DNA of 64,000 nt from Corbicula japonica (taxonomy: Eukaryota; Mollusca; Bivalvia; Venerida; Cyrenidae), in contig JAZAYU010000012.1 of NCBI GenBank assembly GCA_038501625.1, positions 10,230,001 through 10,294,000 on the forward strand, read 5' to 3'. The notes beneath the pieces were generated by a model. It ran no database searches. It saw only the letters and a program-made list of their open reading frames with translations, and was not told the origin of the DNA. This document shows positions 54,924 through 64,000 of this stretch, piece by piece. The first letter of the stretch is position 1. The number at the start of each line of letters is the position of its first letter. A program made the position numbers and the translations under genes.

Positions 54924-55446
54924 ATAAATAACACATTCATGTACTCTTTTTCGTGTTTCAAAGAATATACATTATTTAGAAACATGCGACAACCTTTCTT
55001 CATCAAGGGAGGAAACTGCGACAAAATATCTAATAGTGTATCATAGTTATCTACCTTCCAGATATTAAATTTGCGGTGTTTTAAATAGACGGGGATTTTT
55101 ATTGGCGGTGTTTTATATTGGCGCAACTGACCCTGAACGCCAATATCGCCAAAATTTAACCCCCGCCAATATTAGTACTTATACAGTATGTCTAATATTC
55201 TATGTGTGATCAGTGTAGATCAAGATAAGCCGCCACATTCATGCAAACTGATCAGGATCTACACTGTTTGCTTTCGGATTCATTGCGTTATTTATGACCG
55301 TGTAGTGAACAGTGTAGATCCAGATCACTCTGCAAAGATGTGTCAGCTGATCTGCATCCACAATGGTCATCCATGACTGAAGATTATAAATCTGAGATTG
55401 GAAACCAGTCTCAAATCTCAAGCATCTGGCTAAAATGGTGACTGGT

Positions 55447-57287
55447 CAGGGTTGCCAGCACCACAGATAATAAAAATTCCCTGACTTTTCCCTGACTTTT
55501 CACTGACCAAATCGCGTTTTTCACTGACCAATAATACCAAACTTAAACAACGTTCACCACCCCTACTGCTGTCCAATCCGCCCATAAGTTCATTTTTATT
55601 ATTTTAACAATATATTATTTTCTGACAATTAAATGATGCTTTATACATCGATACAAAGTTTGGTAGTTTGATGTTTAGTGAAATGTTAAACAATATAAAA
55701 TAAGCAAGAAAACCTTACAAGATTTAACCAATACTTATAAGATAATTGTTAAAACATGTATTCAGAATTCTTGACTAGTGATGAGGGAACACAAATATCA
55801 CATAGCATAAAAAAAATTTGAATAAATAAACACAATAGTTAAAAGCAAGAGATTATCGCAATTGAACCTTAAGTATCCATTATTCATTATTGACTGGAAT
55901 AATTATCAAATGCAGATTAAAAGAGATGTACATAGTCTGCAAAAGGGGCCAGCAAACAACATACCATTTCACACAAGTAAAACAACACATCAGACAGAAT
56001 GCCCTTACATGTTATCTTCATGTTGTAATTTAAAAAGACTGATCAAAAAGGAACTTTGATAGCCACTAAACACAACAAATATGAAAATATTGCAGGCTCA
56101 GTTTGATTGAGCCTGTTCATGGGCAGTAATAAAATGCATATTGCCGCGCCGCAATTTGATCGCAACTCAATATTTACACCAATAAACTGTACAATTTTGA
56201 TCCATCCCAAATGATGGTATGCATATGTTGGTGAACATGGAACCTTCAATGGGGTATTTTCAGATTAATACCATTCCATATTGAGCATCTTATGGTCCCC
56301 AGAAAAAAGAATGGGTTGCCCTAAACTTAAAAAAAAAAATAAAATATTTTTTTAATACATAAGTTATGAGTTATTAACTCAAATACAAAGCTGTTAATAC
56401 CATACAAGTAATACAATATATACAATTTAGCCTGTTCAGTGCTTAGATAAACTTCGATAGAAATATGTATGTAGGTTTTGAAGACCCCTGTCCCAATCAA
56501 ACAAATATTATTAGTCTGGTCCAAATGAAAAATGTCACCTACATCTACACTGGGCCAAACAGAAAATAGGTCAGTTGATGCAGAATGTTTGTTTAAATCT
56601 TCAAATCAATCTAGAGAAAAGTTTGTTTCACAAGATTTAAACAAAACTCATGCACCTGTCATAAAAAATGATAGACTGAGCCACATAAAAAATGTCAGGC
56701 ACATAATACCCCGTACTTAAGGTGTTTAAAAGTTTCAAGTCAGTATCTTGAAAAATGTAGCAGTACTTTGTGCCGCAACATGTTTAAAAATTCTGCAAAT
56801 ATACAAAACCCGTGTTCCTCCCTCCAAGATCCAGCACCCAACAACCCTCTGAAGTTCTGCTATATAGGCCTTAATGGTGATAATTGACAGAAGTGACTGC
56901 CATAGTGTGAACATGTATCATGTACAAAATTTGTGTTCCAACTTTCAGTTCACAGCGACCTAGTTTTTTGTAGCACCTCCTTATTAAAAATTTCTGGAGG
57001 CAAGGGTTGCAGAGCCATTCAGTCTTTTCAATTAATTTTATTTATAATATTAGAACTTTTATTATAATCCACAATTATAAAGAAAAAGCTTCATAACAGA
57101 AAAATTTGTAAACTCTATCTCTTAAAATAGAACAATTGTTTTCCTTCAAAATGACTTTTCCCTGACTTTTCACTGACTTTTTAGGATTTTTATTTTTCAC
57201 TGACCACTTTTCAAAATTCCCTGACAATTCCCTGACCTTGAAAAAAAATCGAATTTCCCTGACTTTTCAAGTCTGCTGGCAACCCTG
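55447..57287. mobile_element. hAT-like element with CAGGGTTGCCAGCA ends
   Basis: The left end CAGGGTTGCCAGCA and right end TGCTGGCAACCCTG are perfect inverted repeats. TTCCCTGACTTTTC-type motifs recur near both ends (55,485-55,530; 57,150-57,265). The flanking 8 bases (TGACTGGT / CTGGTTGC) do not match, so the class rests on the termini. No transposase is seen in its 1.84 kb. Confidence 0.7.
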
Positions 57288-57406
57288 CTGGTTGCCATTT
57301 CAGCCAATCAGATGCTTGAGATTTGAGACTGGTCTCCAATAATTAGTTTTATGATCTTGAGTCCATGTGATAAAAGACGTTCTAAGGACTAAAAAACAAA
57401 ACGTAC

Positions 57407-57507
57407 AAGAAATGATCTGAGAGCAGGCCGGAAGAAGATGGTGGGATTTTCATAGTTCTCGAACATTTCAATCTTGTTCATCTTGAACGGGGCACTGATG
57501 AAGTCCA
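57407..57507 (-). CDS. Anoctamin exon, N-terminal domain (residues 26-59)
   Basis: It encodes VDFISAPFKMNKIEMF and then NPTIFFRPALRSFL. This matches the anoctamin pattern of an 'APF' segment followed by a TFF-x-x-x-x-RS segment in the cytosolic domain. The acceptor is TTTTGCAG and the donor GTACGT. The phase matches both neighbours. The intron upstream is short by the standards of this gene (about 1.8 kb). Confidence 0.88.
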
Positions 57508-57593
57508 CTGCAAAATCAAACAATACACACCGAGCATAAATATGGCATTCAGTGAATTCAGGACATGTAACATGAAATTTGCCTTTTAAACAC

Positions 57594-57834
57594 TTAACCC
57601 TTTCTTCCAGACATACCTTTATTGCACCGCCAAATAGTGTAGATCCAGATCAGCCAGCACATCTGAGCGGTTTGATCAGGATCTAAAGTGTTCTCTTTTT
57701 TATTAATTAGGTTATTTCTGACCAAAATGCAACCAGTGCAGATCCTGATCAGACAGCACAGATGTGCCAGCTGATCTGGATCTACAATGGTCGCACATGT
57801 GTAAAAATGTGTATATATGGAGGAAAGGGTTTAA
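57594..57834 (-). mobile_element. TTAA MITE copy 32
   Basis: TTAACCCTTTCTTCCAGACA to TATGGAGGAAAGGGTTTAA, both palindromes present. It lies about 87 bp outside exon 57,407-57,507. Confidence 0.88.
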
Positions 57835-58269
57835 GTCAAACCTTGAAATCAAAAAGTTAAGTGGATGACATTGCTCATCATGTTTGGTCAAAACTGAGGA
57901 TCATTTTGACTATGGTCAACCATAGACTGAAGTACCATTTGACCATATATATTAAATATTTACATCATAATTTAAAAATGCAATAGACCCAATTTCTATC
58001 TTCTTTCTTGCAAAATTTGACCTCTTATCCCAAATTCTCAAGCAAACGACCCCAAGCACAGAATAGGGTGGGGGTCAAAAGTGGACAAATTTTCATTAAC
58101 TTGCATTAAAAATAACCCCAAGCTCAGAATTTGTATGGGTCAGTGGAGAAATTGTAATTTACTTGCATCAAAGTGCAAAGTTTATTAAAATCCTTGTATT
58201 GTTTATTCCAGTAAAATGGATAATAATCAATGTTGTCTGCTACAAGATGGGGTCAAAGGAATAAAATAT

Positions 58270-58461
58270 TTAACCCTTTCCTCCATAGACATGGGAGAAT
58301 AGTGTAGATCCAGATCAGCCGACACATCTGCACTGTTTGCTTTTTTGATTTGTTAGGTTATTTCTGACCAAAATGCGACAAAGGAGATGGATGTGCCAGC
58401 TGATCTGGATCAACACTGGTCACACATGCATAAAAATGCGTATATATGGAGGAAAGGGTTT
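58270..58461 (-). mobile_element. TTAA MITE copy 33 (shortened)
   Basis: TTAACCCTTTCCTCCATAGA to TATGGAGGAAAGGGTTT. Parts of both palindromes are deleted. Confidence 0.82.
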
Positions 58462-59342
58462 ATTCAGTTGCTTTAAAATGCAAAATCTGGGTTTATAAAA
58501 TTTCAGTTTATTCCTCTGAAATGGATAATAATCAATGTCGTCTGCTACACTTTTTGACCTCAAAGTATGACGTCAACTTCCCAACGATACATTTTAGCAT
58601 GCTGTGGTTAATGAATAGATATAATAGTTATCACCACGGTGGTAATAAATTACTGGACCATTATTGTTTAAGTTGAACATGGTAAATCAATTAAATAAAC
58701 ATTTTAATTCACAGTAACTTTCAAAAGAATCGAACGGAATTGTGGCTGTACTCAAGAAAAGAAACCAGCACTCAAAGTTTGTTTCTTTTAAAATTTATTT
58801 TATTCATTTAGTTTATTAGTAATATGGCAAGCTTTAAAAAAATGAATGTTTCTTGTTGCTCTAACAAGAATCAGCTTTTCTTCTTAAATTTGAATATGAA
58901 AAAGGGGCATCAATGTGGCAAAATACCGTCAAGTTATGAAACTTGTCCTGATAATTGGTATTGTGATGTCAGACAAATATTTTAAGTTTCAAAGCTCTAC
59001 CTTGAATGGTTACTGAGAAAAAGTGACTTTAAACAAAAAACTTAATGAAATGTTGATGCACGCCTGAAAAAAAGAAAATTTGGTTAAGAATGAATTGGGC
59101 TAAATTTGATATGCTGGTTTGGCAACTGCAAACAAATATTTTGTTAAGGATGGCCTAAATTGCAGAATCAGGTGACACATCATTCTTTTTAAATACAGGC
59201 CCTAGTTGAAATAACATTAAACACATCAAAGAATCTACTGGTTCAGCTTAGTTCTATTGCAAATGAATTAATCAATGCCTGCTATTATAGAACCTTCCAG
59301 GACATAGATATCCGGAGAAACTTCGAACAAAACGTCAAATAC
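58462..59342. other. Intron sequence with weak composite-core similarity
   Basis: AT-rich. The segment near 58,905-59,030 (AAAAAGGGGCATCAATGTGG, AAGTTTCAAAGCTCTA) resembles a single decayed P7 core. No gene. Confidence 0.5.
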
Positions 59343-59418
59343 CTTCATTGTCTGTTTCTAGGTGATTTTCAATGAACTCTGTTATACAGTTGGTTCTCTC
59401 CTGGGGATATTTCTCACA
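59343..59418 (-). CDS. Anoctamin exon, N-terminal domain (residues 1-26 of visible part)
   Basis: First visible exon. It reads CEKYPQERTNCITEF, then a short acidic stretch, in the cytosolic N-terminal (dimerisation) domain of anoctamins. The acceptor is TTTTCAG and the donor GTATTTG. It starts in phase 0 and ends with one base of a codon completed by the next exon (G|TG, Val). Upstream exons with the initiator Met must exist. I searched 59,419-64,000 by eye and saw no convincing candidate. Confidence 0.8.
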
Positions 59419-60084
59419 CTGAAAATAATAAAACGGATAATTTGTTCAACTTCAGATAATATTAACTGGGTTAGTACTAATCAATATAAAATCACCATTG
59501 CAGGTCAAGAAAGTATGCTCCTCATATGAATTTTTTGTAGAAAAGTTGCAGTACAGAAATCTTAAAAACACATTAACGTAATGTCTGTTTTTAATTTTTT
59601 GTATTTATTACCCTGAAGCAGGTGGAAACCAAAACGTCAGTGAAATACATAAAATTGAAAATTTTAATCGTGTTTGGTATTGTCTTTACTTCTTTTTAGT
59701 ACAGAAGTATTGACAGAAATGTAGGAATTTGTCAACTATGTTACACGAAAGCTGTTGAAAACGAATTGCATTTTCTTCTTGTATGTCCTTTTTATAAAGA
59801 ACTTTAAATGTACTTGTTTACCAAAGCATTTTTTTACATAGCTGATGATTAAAAAACTTAAAGGAACAGAAATCAATGTATGTTCAATAAGGCAAATATA
59901 TTTTTCAAGTGTATTAGAAAAGAGACAACTGTTTCTAAACATATGTTAAATTTCTGGTATATGAATTTACACAGATTATGAGGTTTATAAGGTATATACT
60001 GAGTGACTCATTATCTGAGTACAATTATTTGATCTGTGATATATGTCTTACATTTTTGTTTAAACATTCATTCATTATATAAGG
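59419..60084. other. Upstream intron sequence, no exon recognised
   Basis: The missing first anoctamin exons would be expected at or beyond this point. I could not find an exon with a phase-0 donor here. The minus-strand ORF at 59,736-59,942 has no known motif. Confidence 0.5.
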
Positions 60085-60560
60085 CAATCAATCACTAGTT
60101 TGCAGGTCATGTGAGCTAATTATAAAACTTAGCAGTCACTGGTTCTCAGCTCATGTGAGCTAATTATAAAACTTAGCAGTCACTGGTTCTCAGCTCATGT
60201 GAGCTAAAAGTTATACATGGCAATCACTGGTTCTCAGCTTATGTGAGCTAAAAGTTATACATGGCAATAACTGGTTCTCAGCTCATGTGAGCTAAAAGTT
60301 ATACATGGCAATCACTGGTTCTCAGCTCATGAGAGCTAAAAGTCAAAATTGGCAATCACTAGTTCTCAGCTCATGTGAGCTAAAAATACAAAATGGCAAT
60401 CACTGGTTCTCAGCTCATGTGAGCTAAAAATACAAAATGGCGATCACTGGTTCACAGCTCATGTGAGCTAAAAATACAAAATGGCAATCACTGGTTCTCA
60501 GCTCATGTGAGCTAAAAATACAAAATGGCAATCACTGGTTCTCAGCTTGTATGCTAAAAG
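60085..60560 (+). repeat. About 44-bp minisatellite with palindromic core
   Basis: Around eleven units of AGCTCATGTGAGCTAAAA, then xxxACAAAATGGCAATCACT and GGTTCTC. The AGCTCATGTGAGCT core is self-complementary, so each unit can form a small hairpin. Confidence 0.9.
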
Positions 60561-60716
60561 AAAAACAGTTCCCATGGATATATGGGATATGAAAGAAAGA
60601 AAATGTAAACTTGTTGTTAAGTTATCAACTGAAGAAGGCCAATACCGAAAAGTTTTGAAGTGAAAGAGTTTATATAGATCTATTAATATGATTCATTATC
60701 CCTACATGGATACAAA

Positions 60717-60765
60717 CAAGAGCTGTCAGAGGAGACAGCATGCTCGACTATTCGAATCATTTGAA
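60717..60765 (+). mobile_element. Head fragment of the P7 composite family
   Basis: CAAGAG, a hairpin GCTGTCAGAGGAGACAGC, then GCTCGACTATTCGAA, the same 15-base arm as P7 although the hairpin sequence differs. No core array or tail was seen after it. Confidence 0.65.
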
Positions 60766-60887
60766 ACAAATGCAATTTGAAGATTAAAACAATAACAACT
60801 ATGGCCATACATTCATGTGCAATCAGGAAAAATATTAACAAGTGAATGGTAAGGGAGAAATTCATTTCAAATAACAGAAATAATTCC

Positions 60888-61141
60888 TTAAGGCCAGAGA
60901 AAATAAATTATTAGATTCTCATCCGGATTTTGGGGGAAAAAAGGGGCGGGTGGGCACTTTTTAATTTTTATTTTTTATTAACGAAATACCTTAAGAAGGT
61001 ATTTCGGGACGGCCTAAAACCCGTTCTGTACGGAACAGAATATGTTTCGATTTTTTTTACCAATAAATTTTTTGGGGGCGGGTGGTTTTGGACAGTGACT
61101 GGCAGGGATGAGAATCTAAAATATTTTTTTCTCTGGCCTAA
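60888..61141. mobile_element. 254-bp MITE with TTAAGGCCAGAGA ends
   Basis: Left TTAAGGCCAGAGAAAATAAA and right (reverse) TTAGGCCAGAGAAAAAAATA, both then TTAGATTCTCATCC. An internal palindrome AAATACCTTAAGAAGGTATTT-like core and CCGTTCTGTACGGAACAG occur. The right half is homologous to 110-240. Confidence 0.85.
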
Positions 61142-61193
61142 TGTACCATAAATATTAAACTGAATAGGGGAATAACTATGAAATATTTCTGAA

Positions 61194-62701
61194 TGGGGGC
61201 CTACCGATATCCAGAGTTACCTCCCATTGAGAGTGGCTTCCCTTGCTGATTGGGTAGTTCCGGTATAGAAGCGGTAATAAAGCGTAGCGTAAAAAGTGTA
61301 GATAAAAAGTTTCAAAGTGCTTTTTAAGTTAAAATGCATTGTCAAATTAACAAATAAGTGAAACAGGCATATAAAGAATAACCATCATCTTGTAAAGTGA
61401 TTTTAAGTTAATAACTACCGTAAATGCATCTTTACCTAGGCTATTTACGTAACTGCACATATCCTTTATGAAAATTTATTTATTGGCTGGCATCAAAATT
61501 TTAGCTTTTTAAAACGTTCACTTAAGTATTCAGCCAATCACCGTTAAGTCATGCAAACAATACTTATTAAGAAAAGGGCCTGGTGTTTTATGATCATGTT
61601 ACGTAATCTAATTAGCAAGACTGGGTTTTACCAGCTGGAGGTGTGATAAAGGCCTTTTGAAGTTTAGTTGTAGATTTGTAAGAGATCAAAAACATTGCTT
61701 GTTGGGGGTAAAAGTGTTGTTTTAGGAAAGTGACTTGAGATTAAATATTCTAATTAATTGTCACACTGTTGTTTAAGAACCGAGACATTCATTATTTGAT
61801 ATTTGCAACTCAAAGCGCTCCCATCTGAATTTAATAAAATAGCATTCGGGAAAGTTTTACCCAAACATATATAAACTTTATTAAATTAATTAAAATTGAT
61901 TGTAAAACTAAATTAAATTTAAAAAAATGAACGTGAAAACATTACGAAACCATGTTTGAATATATTCTAAATTGTATAAGAATAAGAAAGAAACTTTCGG
62001 ACAAAGACCTATATCATACATTTATATATATAGGTCTCTGCTTTTGGAGAATAAATTGCAGTATATTGAAAAATACGTTAATACGAACATGACACAAATC
62101 TATGAACCGAATGGTGTGAATTTAATTTGTAGGAAAAGGTTCAGTTATAAAAATAATCTTAGACTATTAAATTCCTGGCCAAAAATGTTGCATGGACATG
62201 AAAGAACATGTATAAAAGTGAACGGGCATGTCATTGGCGGAAGTCAAACTTTATTTTACATCATGTGTTATAAATTGTACTAGTCTACCTTTTTTCGTTA
62301 ACGGTTTCTTACTTTTCTTTCCCTCAAATCTGCCATTTTTGAGCATAAGAAATGCGTATTTTTACTCTTTATTACCGAAGGGGTCAAACATAACGATGTC
62401 AAACACATACCTCGCAAACGTATAAAAATGCGTAACCTAGAAAATTTAAATATTATGCGCTGCACTATAAAACTATCTATTTTTTCCATTCAATGATGAT
62501 AATCAAACGTTTTTATGCATAATGCTGATCTCTGACCAACCAGGCCCTATTAAAACGTATTTGAAAGGACCACAGATGACTACTGCATGTCTGTTTTAAT
62601 GTCAGTCTCAGACCGGAACTACCCAGTGACAGGTGCGCGTTACAAAGGGAGGTAACTTAGGACAGAATATTGAGATAACTATGTATATCGGTAGGACCCC
62701 A
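61194..62701. mobile_element. 1.5-kb inverted-repeat element with long TIRs
   Basis: Left TGGGGGCCTACCGATAT, GTTACCTCCC, GGGTAGTTCCGG and right (reverse) TGGGGTCCTACCGATAT, GTTACCTCCC, GGGTAGTTCCGG, in the same order over about 75-90 bp. A plus-strand ORF of 103 codons (61,972-62,283) lies inside. I recognise no family for it and give it no function. Confidence 0.72.
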
Positions 62702-62881
62702 TTTGTTAGAAAACTTGTTAGTTATTTTTTATTAGAGACATTTACTTTAAGTCAAATATCAATCACTTCAGTAATGTTACAGAAAAAGAACCGAAATGAA
62801 AATATAATGGAAGTTTGAAGTTGATAACTTAAGTATTTGTAAAGTTATCGATGAAGTGCACTTGAGTGAAAATATAAGTGA

Positions 62882-64000
62882 AACTAGAAATGTGTCTATA
62901 GGACACAGATGCCCCCGCTATGCATCGTTTTCAGACACTCAAGTGCAATGATGGGAATAATAGCATTTCAAAGACAGTGATGTTCGAGTAATTTTAAAAA
63001 TATGCATAAACTTGAAGATAAAGTAAATTATTTGAATTTGTTGCACTGTTGTCTTCTCATTACGGAAATGTCTGTGAAGAAGTTGAAGGTAATGCAATGC
63101 AATGTCATAATGAACATTTGTGCCAAGTTATTTTGAAATCCCTTCATTCATAAAGAAGTTATAGCCTGAACAAGTAAATTCAAGTTTTAGTAACTGTGAC
63201 CTTGACCTTGGACTTACAGACATGGGTAATGTATGCAACACCGCCTTGTCATGGTGAACATTTGTGCCAAGTTATTTTGAAAACCCTCCATTCAAAACAA
63301 AGTTATAGCCTGGACAGGAAAATTCTATTTTTAGTAACAGCGACCTTGACCTTGGACCTACAGGCATGGACATGGTACATGACTCACCACCTTGTCATGG
63401 TGAACATTTCTGCCAAGTTATTTTGAAATTACTCTATTCCTAACATAGTTACAACCCTGACAAGAAAATTCTATTTTAGTAACAGTGACCTTGACCTTGG
63501 ACCTACAGGCATGGTCATGGTATGGGACACACCACCTTGTCATGATGAACATTTGTGTCAAGTTATTTTGAAATCACTCTATTCCTAACAAAGTTACAGC
63601 CCGGACAATTATTACTTTTAGTTACAGTGACCTTGAACTACAGGCATGGGCATGGTACGCGATACACCGCCCTGTCATGGTGAACATTTGTGTCAAGTTA
63701 TTTTGAAATCCCTCCATTTATAATGAAGTTACAGCCCGGACAAGAAAATTCTATTTTTAGTAAGAGTGACCTTGACCTTGGACCTTCAGGCTTGGGTATT
63801 GTGCGGACACACTGCCTTGTCATAGTGAACATTTGTGCAAAGTAATTTTGAAATCCCTCCATTCATAACAAAGTAACAGCCCGGACAAGAGAATTCTATT
63901 TTAAGTAACAGTGACCTTGACCTTTGACCTACAGGCATGTCATGGTTCAAGTTATTTTGAAATCCCTCCATTCATAACAAAGTTACACCCTGGACAAGAA
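62882..64000 (+). mobile_element. Composite element P6, cut by the window end
   Basis: It starts AACTAGA, with head hairpin GTGTCTATAGGACAC (62,892-62,906), then AGATGCCCCC. Cores of roughly 140-150 bp carry GTGACCTTGACCTTGGACCT, GTCATGGTGAACATTTGTG and AAGTTATTTTGAAATCCCT. If the layout holds, the tail outside the window should contain GGGGGCATCT. Confidence 0.75.

Larger units (their letters stand above)
52059..55188. mobile_element. Outer TA-flanked inverted-repeat element of a nested cluster
   Basis: Left end TACTGTATAGCGCTTAATAT and right end (reverse) TACTGTATAAGTACTAATAT, then TGGCGG and AAATTTTGGCG. Inside are the pogo-like element 52,309-53,248, a direct duplication of ~200 bp and composite element P5. 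Confidence 0.8.
52030..55380 (-). mobile_element. TTAA MITE copy 31, split by a 3.1-kb nest
   Basis: The left terminal piece (TCCCTTTGCTCCATGGGA) ends at 52,058. The rest (GTGATCAGTGTAGATCAAGA, ATTCATTGCGTTATTTATGA, ATCTGCATCCACAATGG) resumes at 55,189. The outer inverted-repeat element sits exactly between. Confidence 0.68.
6992..59418 (-). other. Anoctamin (TMEM16 family) gene, visible part
   Basis: This is the extent of the recognised exons of one gene read right to left. Anoctamins are dimeric ten-helix membrane proteins that work as calcium-activated chloride channels and/or phospholipid scramblases. Twenty-one exons join in phase to about 885 codons without a stop. Diagnostic stretches are FGEKIALYFAW before helix 1, FLEMWKR after helix 2, HRTQTQYND, SCFYIAFFRGRF, SFPLAPL, RRPVAF and YLIPDVPKD, in family order. 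The helix 1-2 loop and the helix 9-10 loop are both short, and the usual cysteine-rich outer loop is missing, so I do not assign a vertebrate paralogue number. The N-terminal start and the final exon are not seen. The gene looks functional: every splice junction keeps frame and no coding repeat insertion was found. Confidence 0.93.

Noticed and set aside
55447..57287. Confirmed hAT insertion for the CAGGGTTGCCAGCA element
   Set aside because: The flanking eight bases do not match (TGACTGGT and CTGGTTGC), so the insertion signature is not proven. Reported only as hAT-like from its ends.
61972..62283. 103-codon plus-strand ORF as a host gene
   Set aside because: Lies inside an inverted-repeat element, starts in AT-rich DNA and matches nothing I recognise. 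Kept only as a note on the element.
59419..64000. First anoctamin exons in this stretch
   Set aside because: No segment with a phase-0 donor and family-like sequence was found. The 5' end of the gene probably lies outside the window.

Overview
The window looks like nuclear DNA of an animal, most likely a bivalve mollusc. It is AT-rich, has one gene split into small exons with GT-AG introns of kilobases, and more than half of the recognisable sequence is dispersed or tandem repeats. Several repeats carry 145-170 bp tandem cores, a GACG-type microsatellite and a terminal hairpin. That architecture is known from bivalve 'pearl'/Helentron-like non-autonomous elements. The species cannot be named from the sequence alone.

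Gene content. A single protein-coding gene is supported: an anoctamin (TMEM16-family ion channel or lipid scramblase) on the minus strand. Twenty exons between 59,418 and 10,821, plus a probable short one at 7,024-6,992, join in matching phase at every junction. They give about 885 residues without a stop. The visible part runs from the middle of the cytosolic N-terminal domain through all ten membrane helices to a long acidic, proline-containing C-terminal tail. The start codon and first exons are not seen (probably beyond 64,000), nor is the last exon (probably before 6,992 or outside). Residues are numbered from the first visible codon. I found no host gene on the plus strand.

Repeats, region by region. 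(1) A roughly 240-bp element with CCCTTTCC/GGAAAGGG ends flanked by TTAA occurs at about 33 sites in both orientations. Two insertions can be compared with related unoccupied sequence, and both show a TTAA target duplication, so it behaves as a piggyBac-type MITE. (2) Six full or window-truncated composite elements at 2.9-4.2, 15.6-17.6, 29.0-31.7, 41.4-42.4, 46.5-47.9 and 53.7-54.9 kb, one cut by the window end (62.9-64 kb) and two fragments (37.3, 60.7 kb), share one layout. It is an AACWAGA-like start, a head hairpin, a short arm that pairs with the tail, tandem cores, a microsatellite and a tail hairpin. (3) Nested DNA transposons are frequent. A hAT-type element with a perfect 8-bp duplication (28,034-32,954) holds a broken mariner, which holds a composite element. 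Another nest (52.0-55.4 kb) is also several levels deep. (4) Two mariner-family transposase relics, several TA-flanked inverted-repeat elements, a foldback element, tRNA-like SINE pieces and many minisatellites fill the rest.

How it fits together. All repeats lie in introns or flanks of the anoctamin gene and none interrupts a recognised exon. Some come very close to splice sites: a TA-flanked element ends 23 bp from one exon edge. One minisatellite is built from repeated copies of a splice acceptor together with the start of its exon.
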